DNA from: Chrysomallon squamiferum
Taxonomy: Eukaryota > Mollusca > Gastropoda > Neomphalida > Peltospiridae
Length of the DNA: 64,000 bases
Reading direction: 5' to 3'
Assembly (NCBI GenBank): GCA_012295275.1
Contig: CM022671.1
Location: 29,258,750-29,322,749, forward strand
The notes under the pieces are model-generated. The model was given only the letters and a program-made list of their open reading frames with translations. It was not told the DNA's origin and ran no database searches. Positions within the stretch are counted from its first letter, which is position 1; each line of letters opens with the position of its first letter. Positions 39,361-51,100 of the stretch are shown one piece after another. The translations under genes and the position numbers were made by a program.

Positions 39361-42300
39361 CTATATCCTGCGGTAAAAAAATAAAAAGAATAATAATTAA
39401 TTCACAATATTCATAATCATTTAATATATATTAGAAAAAAGTGTAAGTTAAGAAAATTTCAAAACTGCTGTCCTTTTTGGTTTAGTTACTAAAACAACAA
39501 AACAATCATAATCAAACATACTAATCTCATTTAAATGAAAGACAAAAAAATATTAATTTGAAGATCTTTAAAAAACATGTAGACAGAACTAAAAAAGACA
39601 CTTAAGCTTTGGATTCAAAACAGTTAATAAATAATATAGTTAGAAATTGATTTAATATTTCTTTTTCTTTTTGATGTCAAGGTATAACAACACAAACTAA
39701 CTTTTTAACTATCTGTACAACGTCTTCATCTGCTAAAACATGTTCCTTTCCAACTTTTTGTGGTTGATGTCTTGCTGATGATCCCCATACCAGAGCACTT
39801 AATAAATTAATAAAAAAATAACATAATTTTTGTATAATTAAAAAAACAAGAAATTTAATCAAACAGATGCTCTAAAAAGAAAGAAAAGAATCAGAAGTCT
39901 AACATATTCTGATATTTCTTTTCCAAAAAAAAAGAAAAAAAAAGTAAAGAACAATGCAATATTAAAATAAGAATTTAATACAAAAAAAATCCCCCAAATC
40001 CTGCATTTACTTATTTTGGAATTAAACTTGTAAGTGTATCTTGATAAACTGTAACTGAAAATCGTTCTATTAGTCTCAATTGCAAAATAGTTTTCACTCT
40101 ATTTATTCAAATTAAACAATAAATTTAATAGAATACACTGAAATGTAAAAATTCCATTCTTATTAAAATAAGCTAATAAATTCAAATCACAGATTTAAAC
40201 AGGTAACATGGAAATAAATTCACGTTAAAATACATACTATTTGAATTCTTTGAGGATATTTCTGTGTAGCTTGTTACAGAAATCTTCCACTGAACTTCTT
40301 CCTTGTTTAAGAACCACTGGAGCTGAGTAATCCGGCAACTGACCTTTAGGTTTTGTGTATCTGTAATAATTGAAATGAAATAGATAATATTTCATAAATC
40401 GAATTTATAATTTTCATTGTTTTTCAAGGATAAAGATGTATAAATGGATTTCTTTTTCTTTTTCCTATATGTAAGTACTTAACGCAAAATTCGAATTTTA
40501 GAATCTGTTACTGAGACTAATAAGAAATAATAAATTATTTGTTTCTATATATGATTTTCATCAGTAAATATAATAAGAACATAAAACATCAGTGTTAACA
40601 TTGATATTTACAGTGTATAAATTGTTTTTTAAAAATCATAGATAACAAATCTGTTTTTTGGCAAGAGATAAAAAAAATTAAAAAAAATAAAAATATTTAG
40701 TATTATAATTATTACTCTGACATAAATAACTTACACTCTGACCAACTCTAAATATTCCCACAATTTTTCAAGCAAATCATCGAAGTTCCACTTGTGATGT
40801 GCAGAGATTGGCACACAGTGAGGTACTTTGTATAAAATATCCAGTTCCTAGAAAACATTTTAAATATGTTGGGATTAACTCTTCTTTTTCAAACCTGCAT
40901 TATATAAACTGCAATAATTTTTTAAATAAAACTGACAGATTATCTTTAAAAAGCAAGAGAATATGTACAAGAACACTTGTGTCACCTGAAATAAGGACAA
41001 TTTCAGTTATGCCAAGAATCAATATAAGATCACAGTTGGTCAATATAATTGGCTATTATTATATATGCATGTAAAAACACCAGGACAAACCAAAACAAAC
41101 TGATCAGATCATTTATTGGTGATTTTACCCGACCAATGAAAAAAGGTTTCAATTTAAAATCAAGTTACTATTAGTCATCCAAATAATGAATAAGAAAACA
41201 AATCTAAGATGAATATATCATGATATATTAAGAAAATAAATAATCTTCATCTTTTACAAAGACAACTTTTAGTTTTTGTGTCATATATAAAATTCACTAG
41301 AAAATAACTATTTAAATTTTTATTCCAAAAGGAGTTATTTCATCTTAAAAATCTATTCATTCCCAATGACAAAAAAGTAAATAAATATTGTAGATACAAG
41401 TCTAAATGATATGCTTAAAGTCAAAAACAAAACAAAATGAAAAATGAAAATATATATTTTATACCTCTATAGAAATCTGGTCGATTTTGTTCAGGAGATA
41501 AATGCATGGGATATAAACTCTGTTCCCCTCTACAGCATCAATGAGGTCCTCCGTTGTAGCATCCATTCTCAGTGTGACATCAGCATTGTGGATTTTGTAC
41601 TCGTTCAGAATTGTTTTTACAAGATCGTGGTCCAATTCAGATTGAGCAACCTGGATAAATTAGGAATGCAGTTTGAAATAATTTTTGTTTACTATGCTGC
41701 ACATTTACATTGAAGCTGGAGATAGAACATTCAAGTAAGGATTTAGATAGATATAATCTGGTATATTTAAAATTATAATAAATTAATTTTTTTATACATA
41801 TATAATGCTTTTTATTGTATTAGTAATTTTGTACAAGAGTCAGTATTTACTTTTTGTTATATATTTTTTTATATATAATCTAACACAATGTCTCGAATTC
41901 ACAACATAACTAGAACCAACACACCAAATTATTATTTTTAGAAATATTAAAAATGGTAATTGTATTTAATTTCAAAGATCAAAATACATGAATGGAAATT
42001 AAAAATGATTTTCAAGAAACTAAAAACAATGCAGATGTTGGGTCGGGGGGGTGTTGCTTGATTTTTTCATTGATGTTTTTTTAACTTATAAACCACACCA
42101 ATCTGCTTTATTCGTTATTTTATTCGGACACTAATAGTCACGAATAATTCACAACCTATAGTTCATATAAATATTTACTCACTGTGCATGTAAGATTGAG
42201 GCCACCTTTGTCTTTTTTCTTAAAAATTATATTTGGTGGTTGTTTGTTTAACCGGATACCGAATCCTTCAAGTTCTTTTTCCAGCAGCTTTTTGTGCTGA

Positions 42301-43096
42301 AGTGGTTTTAAAACATCGAGGATAATAAAAATAAGGCCACATGTTCTTGCCACTGAAAACATATAAAGAGATCTAGTGAGATCATTATTTAACAAATAAT
42401 ATTATGAATATTTATATTTTGTAGAAATTAATAAAAAATATATATCAATCAAGAGACCTAATAAAATAACAAACCAAAAAATTATAAATAATAAAAACAG
42501 TATTTTAAAGCAATCACTATTTCATAATTCTTCACTTTTTAAATTACAACTAGAGACAGTTCCTGATAAAAGTAGATCCATGCTTATTTTTGAGAATTAA
42601 GCTTGTTAATATTTTTATGTATTTTTACTACACTAGCACTGGTGTAGAGCATTCACACAAACATTCTTAAAGTACAATAAATTAACTATTTTGAAAAATG
42701 AATAAAATAGCTGCAATATCAACTCATGCTCAAATTATTTAAAATTTTTCTTTACATACAAGAATTTATCTTGATAAACCTTCATCCAGATGAACTTTTC
42801 TTGAAGTAAAAATTAATAATGTACCTGCAATGACCTGCTTTCCTCTACCCTTGCCATCTTTGGCTCCTTCTATAATACCAGGAAGATCAAGGAGCTAAAA
42901 GTAAAAAAAAAAACTATTAAAATCAAATTAGCTTTGAAAGAATTCTGATTAGATATATAGAAATCAAATATTTTCCTCTGCTTATCAGTAAAAATAAATA
43001 TTTCCAATAAATTAAACATTAAATTCTTACCCAAACTTTAATAAAAATAAAAGAATAAAAATAAATGCTGAAACATGAAGTTTTTAACATATACAT

Positions 43097-43162
<66 letters not shown>

Positions 43163-43692
43163 TTTAAAAATTATCAAAACTCAAATAGTAGTATTCAACT
43201 AAGTGAAAAATTAAAAAATAAATATTTGTGCTTAAAATCCAGACCACTTTTTTCTGTTTTTAATTAGAAAAGGACAAATTTTCATTTGTATTCTTGATAT
43301 GGCTTGAATGATTTATCATTTAACATTTATGTACCTGAATTTTGGCTCCTTTGTATCTTATAACCCCTGGCACAGTTGTCAGAGTTGTGAATTCATAGGC
43401 AGCCACTTCAGAATAAACTCCAGCTAAGTTACTTAAGAGTGTTGACTTGCCGACAGATGGAAAACCTGATACAAAATGTGTAAGACAGAGGTGACTCATG
43501 TTTCAAAAGATTAATCATATTACTTATGTGCACTGGTTTGCTCTGTACGTTTACACAACAAAGCTATTTAACATTCTAGCTAGTAATTTAAACAACATCA
43601 TTAACAGTTTCTTAAAATGGACATCTTAAAACTGGTTAAGTTTAACACTCTGTTGATAAAAATGTATATACACCTCTTCTTTTATTAAATTC

Positions 43693-43729
<37 letters not shown>

Positions 43730-45689
43730 CAGTTTTTAAATTTTTTAATTGTATGTTTACATGACACAGATACAGATCATGTCCTTGAATTTAATTTTAA
43801 CAACAGAATTAATACGGTTTCTTAAAATGGACGTATACAACTGTTTAAAACATTTAAAAATTTAAAAATAAAAACTCACCTACAAAACCAATTCTAGCAT
43901 CTCCTGTTTTGGCAACATCAAAACCCTCTCCAGCACCTCCACCTCCACCTTTTGGCTCTATCAGTTCTCTCCTAAGTTTGGCCAAGCGAGCTTTTAACAT
44001 ACCCAGATGGCCTGAGGTGGCTTTGTTTTTCTGGGTACGTGCCATCTGCAATGTAACAATTTATACTGAATGTTACTATTAGACAATTATAATATTTTAA
44101 AATTAGATTAAGAAATAATTATAACAAATAAAATTAATTCATAAATCTTTTCTTATTATACATGATAAACTGATTTTGTGGCCATCATCATTTTCATCAT
44201 TGTCATGTTGATGAAAATATAACATTTGGCAATAATTATGAAGAAACAGTCCAAATATCTTCTAAATACTTTCAAGATATGATTTTTTATTATTATTATT
44301 ATTAATATTATTAACCAGTGTTAGTTAAGAAAAAAGTGTTACACCATAAGATTATAAATTTAAGATATCTGTGCGGCCAGCCCCATCACCTTTTTATTTC
44401 ATGTCATTGCATATCGGGCAGACTGATATTTACAATGATAACATCTGAAAATGGGTAAAATGGCAGCATCCAAATATTCTGTAACAGAATTATTTTACTG
44501 TCATACTTTGCTACAAAAACTAACACTTTACCCAATACAGGATTTTATTTTGTTTGTACTCTCACACTATATCATAACCCTTAAAGCATCCCGTATTTTG
44601 TATGTTTCACTTGCACAACTTCTGAAATTTATTTTGAAAGTTATTTATAAAAATCTATATTTCACTGATATTTTCCATTGAATTAATGAAATCTTAAATT
44701 TACCTAAAAGTTAACAGAATGTTATATCTAATGCAATCACTTAGACTGTGGCTGTACCAAATTTTTTAGTACAATTTGATCAAATCAATTGTCTGTTAAG
44801 ATTATGTGTAATCTATTTTCAGTCAATCCTTTTAGCAACCAGCAGAGATGATCTGCATAGCTTGAAAGATGTACATGTGACTGAATGAACATCAATTATT
44901 AAACCTGACAACTCCACCTTTTAAAAGATCATTCTGTAGATGATCAGTTGGCTGCAGAAAGTCTAATAAATGTATTTACCAGTGTAATTAATGTAACAAT
45001 ACATAAATATATAAAAGTATAGTCAATTGAAAGTTTTGTATATTAGTTTTTAAAAATTATTATTATTACTTTTATTTATTTATTTATATATATATATATT
45101 TTTTTTTAATATCACAGTTTATGTGCATGAATTTTGCCGACTGCAACTTAAACTATTATAAATCATTAACAAATACTGTCATTAACTGTTGTTATAGAAT
45201 TAATTTGAAACATAAATTCATGATCATAAATCCATGACAGTCATTCTTATTGTTTTGGGTATCCTCTATTACATAACCGAGGAACTGTGGTATAGTTGTC
45301 ACGCAATTACCTCCTCACTGCAACAGAAAGATGCCGTTGATGCCTGGGATTTTTAACAAAATATCTAAATCGTTTAGGGAACTCGCCTTTTGGCATTACT
45401 CTTCTTTTTTTTTTCTTTTTTTTTTGCATTCTCTCTATTTATTCTTCGATGAAAAATAAATATCGAAAATAAGTAAATGAAATGGTTTCAGCAACTCAAA
45501 TGACTCAAATTTCTCAATCTGTTACACTTACTGTTACTACTAAATAAGTAATACTACTTGCTAGTGTTAGTAACTTAGTGTTATTCAGTTATTGAGTCAA
45601 ATCTTTATTATTGTTTTTTTTCTGACATCTATTTTTTTTTTACTTACCTCAGCTTCGATTTCAGCTATTCTTTGCAGAATTGTACTCAT
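39361..45689 (-). CDS. DRG1: DRG1, developmentally regulated GTP-binding protein 1
   Basis: OBG/HflX-class GTPase that works with a DFRP partner (DFRP1/ZC3H15) on ribosomes and supports translation. Coding exons in transcript order: 45689-45648, 44045-43880, 43465-43335, 42894-42825, 42352-42183, 41650-41465, 40847-40735, 40360-40238, 39797-39702 and 39367-39361. Phases match at each GT-AG junction; 1104 nt, 367 residues, equal to the human length. Visible parts: N-terminal helix-turn-helix/coiled segment ([18 protein letters not shown]), a G1 motif GFPSVGKST at 70-78, effector region [10 protein letters not shown]3 DLPG at 116-119, the S5D2L-like insert with [20 protein letters not shown]4 NKID at 247-250, G5 SAH at 270, and a C-terminal TGS domain (about 290-365) ending [11 protein letters not shown]. 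All catalytic motifs are intact. The last coding exon has only 7 coding bases; if its intron is retained the end becomes KKLVCVVIP (stop at 39677). It is divergent from EIF4ENIF1. Confidence 0.97.
43088..43162. repeat. (AT)n-(AC)n microsatellite in DRG1 intron 3
   Basis: AT repeat of about 45 bp joined to an AC repeat. A similar but shorter AT-AC pair is at 43697-43730 in intron 2. Confidence 0.9.
44046..45647 (-). other. Intron 1 of DRG1
   Basis: 1.6 kb without coding signal. It holds ATT and TTTA runs near 44287-44310 and 45059-45110 and T-runs near 45405-45425. The donor is GAG|GTAAGT and the acceptor CATTGCAG|ATGGCACG. Confidence 0.85.
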
Positions 45690-46615
45690 GATTATTTTAT
45701 AAAGTTAAAACAAAACCCAACTTTTTTTATACACACAATTTACACTGACAGTAACCCGGTTTCCCACGTGAAATGACCAACTTCAAGGTTATGTCGTTCA
45801 CCTTTAAGCACCATAAGGAACTTTAGAATACAAAAAGAGAGTATATTTGTTATTTCATAAATGTATAAAGGAAACCTGGTAAAGTATTAAAATAATATAT
45901 ATATTTCGGAAATCAAATATTACAAATAACAAATCTGAAACAGAGAAAACTAAACCAAATGTGCATACAGAATTATGATATCTTATGGTTTCCAATTAAA
46001 ACATTAATTTGCCTGTTCGTTAAAAGAATGTCCTTTAAATGTATTACATATAACAAAATATAAATGCAATTTAGAGCTGCATTTTACACAACTGTCTTTG
46101 ATTCATATTTAAAAATAAGAAATTTATAGTATTTCTTTTACATGGTGCTGAGCATTAAAGTTTTTTGTTGTAGTTTGCAATAGTTTTGGGAACCTTGATC
46201 CGGTAGCAGAATTTTGACCCGGAAGTATAATTGCTATTAAATCTGATATATATTTCGCATTAATTTTAAAAGTATGTTTCAGATTATCCTTTATTCAGTA
46301 ATGCATTACAAATTACGATATAACAGTTCTAACTAGGCATACCAATCACTAAATAGAGCATGTTTTTTGTGAAAATTAAAATTTTCACAAAGTTTTTCGA
46401 TCTGCGCATGCGCTTATCCGGGCTTGCAAAAACATCTGAATGTTGTTCAAAATAGGGAATTATTCGTTCTGTCATGTTTAAAATGTATATTTAATCATTC
46501 TTTAGCTTTACAAGTGTTCATTTTGTGTATAATATTCCCAATATTTCATTAGTTCAGTTGTTTATTAAGTAATCCAAAGTAACTTGTGGCAAAAGTTTTG
46601 AAACGACTGGTTGAG
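45690..46615. promoter_or_regulatory. Divergent promoter region of DRG1 and EIF4ENIF1
   Basis: Between the DRG1 start and the probable first EIF4ENIF1 exon. Visible sites: CACGTG E-box (45765-45770) close to the DRG1 start, CCGGAAGT ETS/GABP core (46219-46226), and TGCGCATGCGC (46403-46413), a perfect NRF1-type palindrome followed by TTATCCGGG. These are typical of broadly expressed genes. The middle is AT-rich. Transcription starts were not determined. Confidence 0.6.
46420..46615 (+). other. Probable 5' untranslated exon of EIF4ENIF1
   Basis: A good donor, TTGAG|GTAAGG (GT at 46616), lies about 200 bp after the NRF1-type site and 1.5 kb before the acceptor TTTTTTTTCAG at 48121-48131 that precedes the start codon. 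The left limit is a guess. The exon is proposed from signals only. Confidence 0.45.
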
Positions 46616-48131
46616 GTAAGGACTTGTCAGTTGAACGTCGGGAAAACGAACCATCCATGTTTACGTTTTCACTTTTAAGAAATCTTACTTTGAAATCATG
46701 ATAGTTAAGCACTTTTGTTCTGAATTTCATCCTACAGAATTATACTGTAATTATTATTTTTAAAAGGCTTATAATATGTTAATTCATTTTTAAAAAAAAA
46801 AAAAATTGTAAAAATAGACTAAAATGTGGCCATCTTTGAAAAAAAAAGAAAAGAAGTGTTAAGAAATAGACAATCCTTTTTACAAGTTGGTGGCAATCAT
46901 AAATTAATCTGTTACATTTAACTGACTGACGGTGTGTTTTGTTCATATTTTAAAATTTGCTATTAAAATTAGTGGTTGATTATTATCAGTATTTCTGTTA
47001 AATCCTTACTCTTCAACCATTTAGGTTTACAGTTAAAAGCTGCAATCTAACTTTCAACAGAAAGATTAAGTTAAAATGTTTAAGGATTGAACATTAATAG
47101 TTTTTGCTTGATATGGTTTATTTGAAAAGGGTGACCATTATTTGTTCAATTCATTATAAAAGTGTATGGGTTTGTGTAGATGTTGGTGTAATTATAAGTA
47201 TCTTCATTAATAGGATTTATTTTAGCATTTGTTCTGTCAGTGAAATATATTTTCTTGTATGCATCCATTGTCCGTCAGCTTTGCATTTACCATATTTCCA
47301 TTTTAGTTGCTAAGAATAAAATAAATTATTTTGGCATTAACTTTAATAGACATTAATCAGGATATTCAAAGCACTCATAACATTTTTAAATTGATACAGT
47401 AGACACTAATACATAAACTGGGCAACAATAAGAGGTACGTGTTTATAATGTAAAAATGGTTACATCTGCAGTAGATAATTTATTGAACTTCTGTCATAGG
47501 TAAAACATTCCAAGGTTGGGGCTGTAGGGCCTCCACCATTAAAAAATTACTGAAATATGATGCTGAACAATAAAAGATTAAAAACCACTATACTAGACAT
47601 TTTTGGATTTAAGTCATTATTACTTCTCTCCAACTTCTACATAAAATGTAGTTTCTGTATTGCTGGTGATATAGCACTTTTGATGAATATGTGCTGTGAT
47701 ACAGTACAGATAAGCAGTAGAAAAGAAGACTCTTTATCAGCCACTGTCAGACTGCATATTCTAGCCTAATACAGTATTATTTTGACAAACTAATTTTTAA
47801 AATTATGTACAGTTTTTGTAATTCTTAAAAGCCTAAAAAACACATTGTTTATGATTTGCTTTTTCATTTTCATCATTTCACAACCTTTTTAAAGAATTTT
47901 TTAAATTATATAAATAAATTAATCTCTAGTGTGTCTGGAGATCAACTTCTGCACTACATTTATATAGACATAGGCATTGTCTGTGAAGTACAGACTAATA
48001 GCTACAGCTTTGCAATTCAGTCCCAGTGCAATACACAGTTGAATAATTCATATTTAGTAACTGTACTGATCTTTTTTAATGCAGTGCATGACCTTTATAT
48101 ATTTTATGCAATTATTATTATTTTTTTTCAG
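46616..48131 (+). other. Probable intron in the EIF4ENIF1 5' UTR
   Basis: AT-rich DNA with several open frames of 60-130 codons that show no family resemblance and no intron-exon logic. The one reaching 48260 overlaps the true first coding exon in another frame. Nothing else was recognised. Confidence 0.5.
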
Positions 48132-48154
48132 ATATTGTATATATATAAATTATT

Positions 48155-51100
48155 ATGGATGAAGGGAATCAAAGTACTCCTAGCACAGAAGATGGTCAGG
48201 AGAATCCAGTGCGTGTTGACACACCAGGTCTCCTTCCTCAGCATCAATACAGCAGGGTAATTACAGTCTTTATTAATTGGGCACTAATAGATTAATGTAC
48301 CCACACATTTTGGTTGTTTACATTTGCCAAATACAGCAGTGAAAATAATTTGTTCTCTTAATCAGCAGAAGATGAAAAATGATCAGCTTGAAAAATTCTT
48401 TGTGATATTTACAGTTATGGATAGAAATTAGTGGATATATAATTGGCCATTGGTTACATATCTGGGGAAAATAGAGAATGTAAATTGTATGTTTTTCTTA
48501 CATTTTGTTGTTTGGTTGTTTTCTTTTTAGATGTAGAGGGTCTTGCCATTCTGATGTATAACAAGTTCTTTTTTTTTTTTTTTTTTTTTTTCTAGGAAAA
48601 GCTGTTTAATATTTCGGAAAATAAAGCATCACAAAGCAGACCATCATGCCTAATCAAAGATTATGACAAGTACGTTAAGTATATTTTGTATATTATGATA
48701 AAGTGTTTTTATGAATGTGTATTTAATACGCATTTTTATTTATCTTATGTACAAAATAAAATAGGTTCTGGTCAAACTGTTACTGAAATAAACATAACAA
48801 ACTGGAATAGTAATTCTGACCTTCAGAAAAATATTGTTTGTAACTAGTGTAAACAGATTATTTAAACCATCCTAGATTTTCTATTTCTCAAATGACACTC
48901 ACATCAATTGATTAAATGTCAAATGAGGAAAACTGACATCAAATAAAATGTCACTTCAGAGAGTGAATAAAGAAGTAATTTTGGGTGATATTTTGATCTG
49001 AATTTATTGACAGCGTGTTTCTAATTGCAGCTGATTTTTGTTATTATTTTTTGTTATTCAGTTCTGATGGATTGTGGGACCCTGACAAGTGGTTCCGATC
49101 TATCAATGGCTCTCGTGAAAATTCACCTTTGACAGTAGCTGCAGGTGACAGAAAAAGACAAAATGAAGATAGAGAAAATTTTTCCAGAAGACGTTCCTCA
49201 GGTAAATGAACAGGCAGTTATAAAAATATTAAAAAATGTTCATATTATTTTATTTCTGTTTTTTATTTCCTTATTTCTTCCACACTTGATTATCCTCTTC
49301 CAGGTGTAATTAACATCTAAAAGCTGAGTGTGATTTATTATCTTTTTTTCAATAGCCACCTCTTAGCATGCATACATTTGATCTAGATTAAATTAGAAAT
49401 ATCAAAATGCTATATAAGCAGTAGCGTTTTCCTTATATATTTATTATTTATGTGGAATTAGGCTCTCTGAACATGAGAGCAGTTTTTATAAAACTTTCTT
49501 TTTAAAAAATAAAATAACCATTTATTTGATAGATCCCAGAATTGAGAGAATTAAAGAAGAAGAACGTGATGGTATTATTTTGAGTCCACAGCGGCGCAGT
49601 TTTGGTACAGGATGTCATGTGTCAACACCATTTAACAGAACAATCAGCCTTCCAGCTGAACCATACAAAGAAAACAATGACAGAGATAGGTAGGAATCTC
49701 TTACTTGCAAAACAAATGTACAAAATACCTTTACAGTCACAGAGTTGTTGGGACGTTAATTAACATTTTTCTTTAAGCTGTAATTTGTTTATTCTATTTT
49801 TCAAATATTTTTTTAAGTGTGCTTTCCAGGCACTTCATTGGAAGTGTGCATGCAACATAAATGATAGATTATATCCTTTGAGAAAGTTGACATAAAATTA
49901 ATTTCTTTTAATATTATTTTTATTATTATTGTTATTTTATTAGTCTGGTGAAGAGAGAGGCTAATTTGTCCTATGAATTATTTTATATGGTTTGTTTTAT
50001 GTAACAACTGCTATTTAGGGAAAGGCGTGAACGAAGAATTGGAAGTGGTCGGATTCAGATAGACAGGGATGTGGGAAGAGATCGTGACTATCGCGGAGTC
50101 CGAGACCGGTATGAAAGGAATGAGCGAGAAGACCGCCGTTCTGACAGAGATGATAGACGGCTGGAAAGAGGTGATCGTCGCAATGATCGAGATGAACGGC
50201 GTGTTAGTACTGGCAGCTATGACAGAAATGATCGATATGAAAGGAACAGCTATGACAATCGAGTAAGTACAACATTTTTATATTCTCATTTGATAAATAC
50301 AGATTTTTTAAAAAGAAGAGCATTTTTCAAAAACAAAATTCATAAATGTCAGTTATCTTAGACAAATTAAATACAGAAGGATTAAAAAGAATTGAACTAA
50401 ACTTATAATTATTCAGAAAATTATTATTTTTAATGAATTGGTGGTTATAATGTGGTAATGAAATACTGAATAATTAATTTATCTTTTTTATTTCAGTCAA
50501 ATTATAAAAACAGTTACAACAGAGAAGGTGAGTTTTATTTCATTCACATGTAAATGACACGTGTACACACAGACAAAGTGTTGATTTTTAAATTGATTTT
50601 TGTTTGGAGAAAATACAGCTTAGCCTTGTATATAAACTTCGTTAAACCTATTGCATTTTGATTTATGCATTAATTCACTAGTTATAATGTTATATCTTAA
50701 TGTTTGGGTAATTTTAACCTGGTCATATTTTTGGTTTCTTTTGCTTACAGTATAATTAAGTACATAAACAAATCTTCGAAGTATGTTTTATTTCTGATTT
50801 TTACATTCATCACTGGTATTAAACTGTAGATTAAAAATTAGTCGAACACATGATTAAACAAATATACTTCTTTCTGCAGGTTCGAGAGGTCATCGGAAAG
50901 CCCATCACCAGGAAGAAGAGCCAGAATGGTTTACCAGTGGTCCCACCAGCCAGACAGACACCATTGAGTTATGTGGTTTTGAAAAAGAAGAAACTCATCG
51001 TGGAGATGGTGAATATGAAAACGAAAAACCTGCCATCAAAGAATCTAGTGCAGCTGATAAAAATGAAGGTAAAACCAGTTAGATTGGTTTGTCAGTCTTT

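Noticed and set aside
47856-48260. 134-codon frame
   Set aside because: It overlaps the first coding exon of EIF4ENIF1 in another frame and its remaining part shows no protein-like features.
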